The notes below the pieces were generated by a model that searched no databases, had not been told where the DNA came from, and saw only the letters and a list, made by a program, of their open reading frames with translations. The position numbers were made by a program, and so were the translations under genes. Below, in pieces: positions 33,399 to 43,020 of a stretch of 64,000 bases of DNA. Origin of the DNA: Euclidia mi. Taxonomy: Eukaryota; Arthropoda; Insecta; Lepidoptera; Erebidae. Location: positions 97,456,051-97,520,050 of the forward strand of contig OX123182.2 in assembly GCA_944739405.2 (NCBI GenBank), read 5' to 3'. How positions within the stretch are numbered: the stretch's first letter is position 1; every line of letters starts with the position of its first letter.

Positions 33399-36300
33399 AA
33401 AATCTTTAACAACCAACACCGTCAGGCTCTTGTCCTCCACAATATTCCTTCCTCCTCTCTCGTCTCTCCTTGAATCATCATTTGGCGAAAATAAACTTTG
33501 GATTCATCATGTGACCCAATCTGATCTTCCTAGCATAACAGGGAGTGCGGTTGCTTTTAACAAACCTTTATAAAAATTTATATTAATTCCTTATAATTTA
33601 AAATAACTTTATAGAAATATATAATGATCATCTAGTAATCAAACGGTTAAAATAGGGTTTAATACGATGTTTTTCTTTAATATTGTATTGAAGCAATAAT
33701 AACAAAGCATGTTTTATTTCGGCACACAGCTCTCAACAGTATTCAATTTAGTTCATATATGTTTTCGTTTGCGTCATTTGCTATTTTGGTTAATTATATA
33801 TAATTAAACCTCACCTTAACCTTACAAGTTACAATTACAACAGATTTTAAGATTTTTATGACCATTTTTAAGTTTATTTTATTCGTCAAAACATAACAGG
33901 CTAAAAATATTACTGTTAACATAATAAGCTTCTAGATATATAATAATATTTCTCACAATTAATACGGTTAAGTAAACTGCGACATTGAATTTATTAATTC
34001 ATTTGTCAGTGTCGCGATAAAGTCAATTAGAAGCCATAATAATTTCAGTAAAAATAGAAACACTGTAGTAAGTATTTAATTTATTATCATGTTCAAATAA
34101 TATCCCTATTGCTTTATGTAAATGATTATAAATATTGCGTAATTGGTAATCAGATACGACACGGGCCATTGTTTATTAATGTTATCACATGCTATCAAAC
34201 GATTCGCCGACCTGCCGCAACAAGGTATAATTAAAATGTAATAAAATTAGAAAGAAAGAAAAAGAAAATCGATTACTTTATCTCCCTTATACTAAGAATA
34301 CATGTACAATGACATGAATAGTGGACATGGAGACCAAAATAAGGAACGTGCGTCAGCTAGTGTTGTAGTAAAATCTGCAACGCTGGGATTCTCGCCAGCC
34401 AGCACAAAATAGAAAATATAGTACTTCACATCATCATCCTCACATCAGCCTGTTTCTCGCTGTTGAATGTAGGCCTAACCCAGGTTACAGGTTATAAGAA
34501 TACGTACTTAACTTAGGCATATTATTATCAACACTATACGTCAAAACTTTTTATCTCTAACAGTCTGTCCATCCTAAGGTTGCCTGTAAGAAATCGCACT
34601 TTGCGATATAGGATAGGACATAGGATTTGCATTTATAATTTTCGCTGACAATTGTGCAAGTCGCCATTGGATATACATTTTTATTATTGCATTCAAAATA
34701 TTTAGAGTCTGTTTATCATTTTGTTTTGTACTGATATCCGAAACAACCTGTGCTGATATAGGTTTCATTTTTTGTAAGCAATATCATCACCATCATCAAC
34801 CTCGCGTTAATTTGTTTGCATTCCAATTCCAGGAATTCAATTTTGTGAAGAAGTCGCGCAGTCCATGTCTAAATCTATAACTACCGCCTTCAGTCCTCAG
34901 TTATCTCATGACCACGTCTATTAACACCACGCCAAAACGTCGTTATAAGTATAAAGTATGTAACCATATTGTAGGGAATATTAGCTTTTGTACAAGGCGA
35001 CTGCCGTCTAACCAGGATAGTTGTATTAAATAGTTCATTGGGAGTTTGGATATATTGGAGAGTTGTGATTCGCACTACACATAAAATAGCAAGGCACGAA
35101 CGGGACATTTTATGACAGATTACCCATCTGTCTGTGGACTTAATATCGCAAATCGATATTCATGTCATCAAATTTGCTATGGGTCTGTAAATTTAATTAA
35201 CATAATAACTGAATATTATTCACATATTTCGTGGTATGCAGCATTGTATTAATTTCAAACTGTTACGTTTATTTATATAAAAAATACAGAAAATAAATAG
35301 TAGTAGGAAAGTTTCTTTTTAAGTACAAAAGCAAATATTCCTGAAAAAGTAAACTTTTTGTTCAGCAATACAAAACAACATACACTAGCATTATACAAAG
35401 TAGTAAGCGTTGTAAGCTGAACAAATTCATTCAACCCCGGGGTTCATGGAACCGATAAATCTGTTCCTGTCACGGAGAGTACAGAATAGCCTTCGGCACT
35501 AGCGTGCCGCAAGCTTGTATGTTACCAGCATAATAATTTCAAACAAGAAATAGGTGGCACACTGTATAAGCTAAGTAGGTAAAACCTTAAAGTGCAAAAA
35601 ATTCGTTTGTACATTTGAAATTAAAACAATAGTCTACTTTCTACATATTTTGCAGCGTGAAAATATGTAGCAATGCAGATGTTATTCCAATTGTGTAGTG
35701 ACGATACTGGCGTGCACAATTTTGACATGCGGTAACTAAATGCGCCGCCAACCATGCAATGCTGTCAGGGGAAATATGCTTGTTGATTTGTGCAAAGAGT
35801 GATGAGGCAGTCCGTACGTTGTTTTCGCTTACAGTAACTCCGTGAACTATGTTGTTCGTAGGTGTATTGCAAACGAAATAAAGGTAGTTACTTTTCATTC
35901 TTATTTTAGAAAATGCTTGTGGTACGACGTGCTCCTTTTCAGGTCCTCTGTGAATTGTTGAGATACTTGAAGTTTACTTTTATTTACATTAAGATTTGTT
36001 TTAACACTTTTATTTACACTAAAAGATGCGCGCAGCTACAACCACACTTTTTTAATTTAACTTTTTCTTTCTCGGCTTTTGTCGACGTTTTAACCAACTT
36101 GCATCTGCCGTGGTCGCATAAAATTTATGCGAAATATAAATAAATACAAATCGTGAAATTTTGTACTTGTCTATATCATAGTCCAATTTCTGCGACAAAA
36201 AAGCAAACGGCTGGACTATTGGTAATCATTTAACGTGCGAGGATATGCTACAAATAAATACTAAGAGCGCTTACATAAGATAACCTTGATATTATAAGAT

Positions 36301-36469
36301 ATTAAAATTTATATATATATATAAAGGGAATAGAGAGCAGGAAGAAGGGGACAGTTGAAGGGGCAGTAGAAGACGTACAAATAAATACGTAAGAAGAGTG
36401 TCATTGCCACCAACGCTCTTTCAATTATAACATAGAATACTTTTTATTTCTTTAAGAGCCTGTTCAGAA
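33399..36469. other. noncoding, with scattered retroposon scraps
   Basis: About 34565-34605 repeats the LINE 3' phrase 'aaggttgcctgtaagaaat'. About 34425-34490 resembles an inverted SINE 3' end next to a CAT repeat. The minus frame at 35641-35898 (85 residues) has no recognised domain. Nothing else is supported. Confidence 0.45.
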
Positions 36470-36665
36470 AGCGCGAATTACGCGCGGGTCTACTCGCGCG
36501 TAGGCACTCGCGCGTTTTCGAGATACTAGAGCTACATACATCCCGTCCAGATGCTCTCGCGCGTTACCTCACACGCGCGTAAAACGCTTGCAATGAGCGG
36601 GACTTTCGACTCGCTCGTTTTACGCCCGAGCGCCGCGCGAGTCGAGATACTCCGGCGCCATTGCT
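36470..36665. repeat. CpG-rich segment with many CGCG palindromes
   Basis: It contains repeated 'cgcgcg', 'acgcgcgt' and 'ctcgcgcg' words in an AT-rich setting. The composition is like the MITE interior at 2790-3060. Its boundaries are uncertain, and it abuts the presumed 3' end of the LINE host. Confidence 0.5.
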
Positions 36666-36759
36666 GCTTCCAAAAAAAAAAATATTTATTTGCGAAAATC
36701 TGATATACAGAGATGTTGTTACAAGTTTAGATCAGCACATTTGCCGTCAAAATTTGACA

Positions 36760-36990
36760 CATACATACATACATACATAGACTCACGCCTGTTTCCCCGA
36801 AGGGGTAGGCAGAGGCATATTAAACGCCCACTTTTCGCCAGTGTTTTGATCCCACGTAATAGGTGGCGAGCCTATTGCCGCTTTTCGGGATATTTTGATT
36901 GCCAGAGCCTCGTCCGTTGATCGGCAGGTGCACCACTTGCAGGTGAGGTTGGCTTGGGACCCTAAGTTCTTTGTGGGAACCATATGCACC
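36760..36990 (-). mobile_element. TATG-tailed retroposon, 12-bp target duplication
   Basis: Flanked by CAAAATTTGACA at 36748-36759 and 36991-37002. The 3' end (plus-strand CATA repeat at 36760-36778) carries the same 'aaacaggcgtgagtctatg' as 32967-33144. It is longer at the 5' side by about 80 bp. The host is the LINE 3' UTR. Confidence 0.92.
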
Positions 36991-37015
36991 CAAAATTTGA
37001 CAGCATGCAAATATT

Positions 37016-37426
37016 TCAAAAGTTTGTTGAATTTTTACAATTTAAATATTCATTTACCGAATAAAAACATTTTGCCATTAACCATCGAAACAAATCGTTC
37101 TTAAACTTATTATGAGGTAAATCATGTAAATGTTGCGGTAGATGATTGTAAATGCGTACCGCCATAGAGTAGCTGTTACGGCTGCATACGTCTGTTTTTA
37201 TTGCAGGAAGAGTAAGTTTATTAGGATATCGCGTATTAAAATTGCAGATATCTCTTTTGGCAGTAAATAAACTTGAGTTATTTTTTACAAAAACACATAA
37301 CTCGAAAATGTAAAGACAGGGCACAGTTAAACTTGAGAGCTTTTGAAAGAGAGGCTTACAAGTTGTCCAAGGCGTTACATTAAAAATTGCTCTCACACAC
37401 TGTTTCTGCACTATGAACAATCTATT
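37016..37426 (-). pseudogene. LINE polyprotein C-terminus
   Basis: From the gypsy junction it reads RLFIVQKQCVRAIFNVTPW, then CLYIFELCVFVKNNSSLF and MAVRIYNHLPQHLHDLP, ending KNSTNF. This is the post-RT region typical of jockey/CR1-type LINEs. It continues the frame that ends at 43021 on the other side of the gypsy element. Confidence 0.85.
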
Positions 37427-37808
37427 TGTCGCGTCGTGGGTGGCCGAGTTGCGAAGCATCGGGTCTTCTTCACGATCCGACATAGTTTCCAGATAATGCG
37501 GGCACTGTTGTGGGTACTCGAGCAAAAGATAATTTAGCTTCAATCAAAATAGCTTTATTATAATTTTACTTAACAACTTGAAACTAGAAACAAACACGTG
37601 CGTTGGTACTGAGCGTTCGCCAAGACTGTCCGAACTAGAGTGTGCGCACTCGGTCGCCCCGCCACCAGTCTTCCCGGCATCCCCTCTACCGACGATCGTG
37701 TCCAAGCGGAAGTGCGCGCTTGCGTTTCCGTTTACGATGTTGGTGGTTTACGAAGCTTGTTACTAGATGGCGCTGACTGTTGCATCAAAGCGCCATCAAT
37801 CCACGACA
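37427..37808 (-). repeat. 3' LTR of element A
   Basis: 382 bp, 381 identical to the 5' LTR. The adjoining internal sequence (37809-37845) has no purine-rich tract. Instead it has a small hairpin (37826-37841, CACCCG-TCCT-CGGGTG). Confidence 0.95.
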
Positions 37809-38133
37809 CGGCCATCACTGACTAGCACCCGTCCTCGGGTGTAATTCCTGTGGACAAAATATACTCTGAGAGTAGTCAAACTCGGCTATCCTGCCAATAA
37901 AACAAAGGAATCTGATTCTCATTGGTACTTTATTTCATCTTAATCTAAGTACACCAATCAACTCCTATGATTTACAATTCCTCGTTATTGAGGATACATA
38001 CACAGTGCTTCCTGCAACACATTCTTTGGAAAAGATCCGATCAACAAGTTAAACTACTAAAGAACGTTATTCCAACAGTTCTATTACTCTTTACGATAAC
38101 TGTTAAGCAATGCATACTCAACTCTTTTTGTGA

Positions 38134-38336
38134 TCTGTGCACAAACACAAATCAGAATCGCACCAACGATTCTTAACAATCTGCCACCACATATGCTACA
38201 ACACATGAGGGGCTCTGTGCTCCAACACAGACAAGAATCGCACCAACGATTCTCAAAAAAACTCTTACGCAATATGTGCTACAACACATAAGCGCTCTGT
38301 GCACCAACACAGACAGAAATCGCACCGACGATTCCT
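38134..38336. repeat. imperfect tandem repeat, period about 80 bp, three units
   Basis: The phrase CTCTGTGC-x-CCAACACAGAC...AATCGCACC-x-ACGATTC starts near 38134, 38213 and 38295. It lies in the 3' noncoding part of element A. Confidence 0.85.
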
Positions 38337-38340
38337 TACA

Positions 38341-38451
38341 GACCCATCGCCACATGTTACCCATGAGGTGCGGTCCAGACCCATCGCCACATGTCACTCA
38401 TGAGGTGCGGTCCAGACCCATCGCCACATGTCAGTAATGAGGTGCGGTCTA
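38341..38451. repeat. tandem repeat, three 37-bp units
   Basis: Units start at 38341, 38378 and 38415 (GACCCATCGCCACATGT...ATGAGGTGCGGTC). They lie just downstream of the integrase stop of element A, next to the 80-bp repeat array. Confidence 0.93.
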
Positions 38452-38475
38452 CAATTCTGAGCATGAGTATACAAG

Positions 38476-39447
38476 CTATTCTTGATCAGATTTGGTTTCA
38501 CTACCACTGTCATCAACTATGACATCTAATTCTCTAGGAACTTGGTGATCGGGGATCTTTCTCACGCGATCATGGGGGTATTTGTATGTTCGCTTAGAGT
38601 TAAGCGCCTTCAGTAGGTATCTATCTCCATCTAACACCTCAATTATCTTAAAAGGACCTTTAAATTTAGGATCTAATTTAGTTTGATTCCTTTCTTCATT
38701 TTCTATTAGAACATAATCATTAACAGCTAACTTAGAAACCTGAGCCTTACTTTGGTCAAATCGATTTTTATCGTAATTAGCATTTTTCGTAATATTCTGC
38801 GTCGCGTGCTCTCTAATCTCATCTAGATTAATGTCAGTCACATTCTCATCAGCGGTCACTAAACCAAGTGGTCGTGCTACTTTTCCAATCATCAACTCGA
38901 GAGGGCTAGATTTAGTTACCCTATTAATAGTAGAGTTTATGGCCAACTGAACCTCTCCTAACGCATCCTGCCAAGAGCGATCACGACTAGTCTCTACAGC
39001 TGTCAACATACTCTTGAGGGTACTCATTACCCTTTCTACCTGACCGTTAGCGCGGCTGCCTCCAGTAGCTATCAAGTGCAACTCTATGTTGTTAGAAGAA
39101 CAGAAACTAGAAAATTCTTTACTAGCGAAACAACGACCTTGATCAGTTACTATGCGTTTCGGTGCGCCAAAGAATGCAATACAGAACTTAATAGCACAAA
39201 TACTACTATTAGTGTCGATGTTAAGCGAATGACGGAGTAGAACAAATTTGGTGAAAGCATCTATTATGACAAACACGTACTCTTTGATGTCGTTTTTCCC
39301 AGACAGTTTGCCAGAGGCGTCAATATGAATTGTGTGCCATGGAATATTGAACTTGGGAATTGGGTGAAGTTCGGCTTGAACTTTACCAGTGTGGGGTTTT
39401 GATACTTTACGAGTACAAGTGATACAGTTGTCAACGAATTTCCTCAC
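38476..39447 (-). pseudogene. integrase part of element A pol
   Basis: It follows the frame break at the 32-bp duplication. It starts RKFVDNCITCTRKVSKPHTG, which includes the Cys pair of the zinc-binding domain, then the catalytic core: first Asp in HTIHIDASGKL, second in RIVTDQGRCFAS, Glu in SRANGQVERVMSTL. All three acidic residues are present. A C-terminal DNA-binding region follows (KLDPKFKGPFKIIEVLDG) and the tail is acidic (VDDSGSETKSDQE). Integrase joins the cDNA to the chromosome. In this copy it is cut off from the rest of the polyprotein. Confidence 0.9.
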
Positions 39448-39480
39448 AAAGTGATACAGTTGTCAACGAATTTCCTCACA
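39417..39480. repeat. perfect 32-bp tandem duplication inside pol
   Basis: 39417-39448 is repeated exactly at 39449-39480. Because 32 is not a multiple of three it shifts the reading frame. It explains why the upstream pol frame stops at 39444 after re-reading VRKFVDNCIT, while the next frame begins with the same peptide. Confidence 0.97.
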
Positions 39481-42400
39481 TATTTCGACATTCCTTCAAA
39501 CCAATAGTACTCGTAAATCTTTTCAAGGGTTTTCTCCCATCCTAAATACATGACGGACTCGTGGACATTATTAATCACTGACCACCTAAGTGATCTTGGA
39601 ACAATGGGAAGACATCGAGTGCGACCATTGCGTTGAATCTTACGGTACAAAATATGCTTACGAATTTCGTAAGTTTTGCGAGTTTCCTCAGGAAAAACTT
39701 CTTTACGAAGATCAGATACAATCTTGCTAATCTCTTCGTCCTTTTCCTGCTCAGCTTGCAACCAGTTACTAGAAAGCTCAGCTAAATCGACCCGCTTTTG
39801 TTCTACACGTGTGAAGGCTCCTTTAGAGGCAGGCAGAGGATTTCTAGAAAGGAAGTCTACATGGGTCATCCTACTGCCTTCACGGTGAACAATCTCAAAC
39901 TCAAACGACTGCATGTAGGCCCACCAACGATGAACTCGTGGAGACAAGTCAGTTTTATTTTTAGATGCTTTAACAGAACTGCAATCTGTCACAACGGTAA
40001 ACTTGCGCCCTAGCAAATAATGTCGAAAATATTTTATGGCATTAAAGACTGCTAACATTTCTAATTCAAATGAATGAAACTTTGACTCTGTTGGGGACGT
40101 GCGACGACTATAGTAAGCAACTACATGTTGTTTGCCATTAATCTTTTGAATAAAAATGGCACCATATCCTTCAGCACTAGCATCGGTATGTAACTCGATT
40201 GGATGAGCAGGGTTAAAAATCGTTAGAACTGGCTCACTGGTTAAGTAGGATATTATTTTCTGACTAATGGCCTCATGACTCGGTTCCCAACAAATGGACT
40301 TATTCTTGCCACTTGTTAAACAAAATAGAGGAGCCATCGTATTTGAGAACTGTGGCACAAATTGTCTAAAATAAGTGGCCAGTCCTATGAACTGTCTCAG
40401 TTGAGTGACGGTTGCAGGTGGGGGAAGTCTCGATAAAGCAACAATTTTATTAGGGTTGGGTCTGATCTGGCCGTCCTCAACAACAAAGCCTAAATATTCA
40501 ACCCGTCGCTTAAGAAACGAACACTTACTAAAATTCAGGGAAAAACCGGCTTTTGTCAATTTATCGAGCACAGTACGAAGACGAACTAAATTCTCCTGAA
40601 CACATGATCCTATCACTAAAATATCGTCGACGTACGTAACAGCATAGCTATGAGCCAGATCACCTAGTGCTTTCATCACTGCACGCTGATAAACTGAGCT
40701 AGCATTTTTCAAACCAAACGGCATAGTCAAATATTCCCACTGACCGTCTGGCGTGACGAACGCAGTGCGCTCTATTGATTCAGGGTGCACTGGAATTTGA
40801 TGATACCCTGATAACATATCGAGACACGTGAACCATATAGCACCACCTAGCCTAGATACAAGATCCTCTATCAATGGCAGTGGAAACCTATCCGATACAG
40901 TGTTGTCGTTCAGTTCTCTGTAGTCGACACACATGCGATCTGAACCATCTTTCTTCTTGACAAGCAACACTGGGCTAGAAAAAGGTGAACAACTTGGCCT
41001 AATAATACCAGCTTCCTCTAATTCACGAACTTTAGTCGTAACAACTTCGCGTTCACTCGCACTAAGCCTATATGGACGACGATTTACCGTACGACTAGGA
41101 TCTATGAGCCTAATTTGCAACTGTCCTGTTGTTACCCTGGATCTAGAAACACCAGTAGAAAACGATGATGAATATTCTGACAAAAGGTTAATTAATTGAG
41201 CACGATATTCTGGCGGAATGTCGGTATCAACCTGATCGAAATCAACACGACAAGTGGAATCGTTTTTGAGGTTATTTGAAACATCACATAACCTAACAAC
41301 CTTAGACCTACACAAAACAACGCTATTAGACGTCATACTAACGTTAAATCCCTGATCTAAAATCTCACGGCCGATTAAAATATCATTTTTAAGACAACTG
41401 TCCGGTACAACATGAAATAAGATCTCTAACCGCAGATCATTGATCATAACCTCAGATAAAATTTGTAGGGTACTATGCACACTACCTTGACCGATACCAG
41501 TTAATTTTACCATGTTATTTACACGCTTGCCACTGAACTTAGACGCAACACGATCTTTAATGAGAGAGCACTCGGCGCCAGAATCGTAATAAAATGGATA
41601 TGACTCACCAGTATTCATCAGCGTGCCACTAGGATTACTGACGTAGCAAACTTCAACACGTCGCTCGCTGCTCGCCGCTGCTGTAGGTGCTGCCCCGCTT
41701 GGGCCGCTTGCCATGCCGGTGCCTTCATTGCTACGTGGGCACTTCGTAGCAAAATGTCCGGCGTTGCCGCACCGGAAACAGATGATGTCCGAACGCGGCT
41801 TTTGTCCTGCAGAACTCGATGACGAAGTGGAGGCATTGGATGCCTTGCCTTTCGCCTCACTTCTTGATCGACAGTCTGCCGCTCGGTGACCTACTTTGCC
41901 GCAGTTGTGACATTTCAGCGATGTTGATTGGAACTTCGATCGCTTGAACTCGGGACCGGTGTCGGTTGAGTTACTCATCGAAGCTTTCCTCTTCAAAAAT
42001 GAGAACGCTTGAAGTTCACACTGCAACTTGTTTCTGTTGTCTACGTCGGTAGTAAATGCCAACCTCTGTATGCGCCCATCAAATTGCGCCATATGAGCAA
42101 GCACAGTAGATATGGCTATCTGCTCAACGCTCAAGTTTTGCCAGCGTGATGTGAGGGTAGACAACAATCGGGCGGCATACGCAGCATAACACTCATCTTC
42201 TTTTGGCTTGCTACTTGTCATTTTGACAAGAGTTGCAGCTGGTGTGTCCACGCAATCGTAACGGGATAAAAACAGGCTTTTGAAGTCGCACCATGTCATA
42301 CCCGCGAACGATACTTGCGCTAGCCAACGTGATGCACTGCCTTTCATAGCCTTGCTTAAGGTGATGATTAGAGCACTGCCAATAAGCGGTACTTCCGATA

Positions 42401-42524
42401 AGCACAGGTCCGCTATTGTACACCAAGCACGTGCGTCCACGTCCGGCTTATCCGGGTCAAATTCAGGCAAAGAAATATGCTTGGTACCTGTCGGCCCCTT
42501 GATGGCTTCTATCAAGGACATCAT
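39444..42524 (-). CDS. gag-pol of element A (to start of integrase)
   Basis: 1026 codons from the ATG at 42524. Gag: capsid-like N-terminus, then two CCHC zinc knuckles (residues 205-218 and 249-262). Protease: DSG at 314-316. Reverse transcriptase: LDMLSGYHQ with Asp569, and YVDD at 631-634. RNase H: TDASAEGYGA around 780-790. Integrase zinc domain: His988, but the expected second His is Tyr993 (VMYLGWEKTL). No frameshift separates gag and pol, so one fusion polyprotein is made. The frame ends early at a 32-bp duplication. An in-frame TAG (42528-42530) lies just before the start, and the frame is open further upstream into the 5' LTR, so the original start may be there. The subgroup is not certain; it may be CsRn1-like. 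Confidence 0.9.
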   Translation of the reverse strand: MMSLIEAIKGPTGTKHISLPEFDPDKPDVDARAWCTIADLCLSEVPLIGSALIITLSKAMKGSASRWLAQVSFAGMTWCDFKSLFLSRYDCVDTPAATLVKMTSSKPKEDECYAAYAARLLSTLTSRWQNLSVEQIAISTVLAHMAQFDGRIQRLAFTTDVDNRNKLQCELQAFSFLKRKASMSNSTDTGPEFKRSKFQSTSLKCHNCGKVGHRAADCRSRSEAKGKASNASTSSSSSAGQKPRSDIICFRCGNAGHFATKCPRSNEGTGMASGPSGAAPTAAASSERRVEVCYVSNPSGTLMNTGESYPFYYDSGAECSLIKDRVASKFSGKRVNNMVKLTGIGQGSVHSTLQILSEVMINDLRLEILFHVVPDSCLKNDILIGREILDQGFNVSMTSNSVVLCRSKVVRLCDVSNNLKNDSTCRVDFDQVDTDIPPEYRAQLINLLSEYSSSFSTGVSRSRVTTGQLQIRLIDPSRTVNRRPYRLSASEREVVTTKVRELEEAGIIRPSCSPFSSPVLLVKKKDGSDRMCVDYRELNDNTVSDRFPLPLIEDLVSRLGGAIWFTCLDMLSGYHQIPVHPESIERTAFVTPDGQWEYLTMPFGLKNASSVYQRAVMKALGDLAHSYAVTYVDDILVIGSCVQENLVRLRTVLDKLTKAGFSLNFSKCSFLKRRVEYLGFVVEDGQIRPNPNKIVALSRLPPPATVTQLRQFIGLATYFRQFVPQFSNTMAPLFCLTSGKNKSICWEPSHEAISQKIISYLTSEPVLTIFNPAHPIELHTDASAEGYGAIFIQKINGKQHVVAYYSRRTSPTESKFHSFELEMLAVFNAIKYFRHYLLGRKFTVVTDCSSVKASKNKTDLSPRVHRWWAYMQSFEFEIVHREGSRMTHVDFLSRNPLPASKGAFTRVEQKRVDLAELSSNWLQAEQEKDEEISKIVSDLRKEVFPEETRKTYEIRKHILYRKIQRNGRTRCLPIVPRSLRWSVINNVHESVMYLGWEKTLEKIYEYYWFEGMSKYVRKFVDNCITL

Positions 42525-42638
42525 ATTCTAATTTTGAGCAGCCAGCAGCGTACGAAGTAGATTTTCGTCCCGTGACGTCATAGCTTGATTATGCGATATT
42601 TCTTCGGGTTCTTCAGCTCGAGTGCATCCCAGTTCTGA

Positions 42639-43020
42639 TGTCGCGTCGTGGGTGGCCGAGTTGCGAAGCATCGGGTCTTCTTCACGATCCGACATAGTTT
42701 CCAGATAATGCGGGCACTGTTGTGGGTACTCGAGCAAAAGATAATTTAGCTTCAATCAAAATAGCTTTATTATAATTTTACTTAACAACTTGAAACTAGA
42801 AACAAACACGTGCGTTGGTACTGAGCGTTCGCCAAGACTGTCCGAACTAGAGTGTGCGCACTCGGTCGCCCCGCCACCAGTCTTCCCGGCATCCCCTCTA
42901 CCGACGATCGTGTCCAAGCGGAAGTGCGCGCTTGCGTTTCCGTTTACGATGTTGGTGGTTTACGAAGCTTGTTACTAGATGGCGCTGACTGTTGCATGAA
43001 AGCGCCATCAATCCACGACA
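42639..43020 (-). repeat. 5' LTR of element A
   Basis: Promoter end of the minus-strand element. A polyadenylation AATAAA (minus strand) lies near 42766-42772. An ATG at 42693-42695 in the downstream third opens a frame that crosses the LTR boundary. A primer-binding candidate TGGGATGCACTCGAGC starts 7 bases inside the element (42632 downward); the tRNA was not identified. Confidence 0.92.

Larger units (their letters stand above)
37427..43020 (-). mobile_element. Ty3/gypsy LTR retrotransposon A, 5594 bp
   Basis: The 382-bp LTRs at both ends begin TGTCG, end CGACA and differ at one base (37785 against 42997). The 4-bp target duplication TATT lies at 37423-37426 and 43021-43024. Between them are gag-pol on the minus strand, a 667-bp noncoding tail with tandem repeats, and no env. 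Near-identical LTRs show a recent insertion. The coding region has an in-frame TAG (42528-42530), a 32-bp tandem duplication that shifts the frame (39417-39480), and a changed zinc-binding His in the integrase. Confidence 0.95.

Noticed and set aside
37578..37825. Plus-strand frames repeated at 42790-43088
   Set aside because: Repeated because they lie in the two LTRs of element A, antisense to the element.
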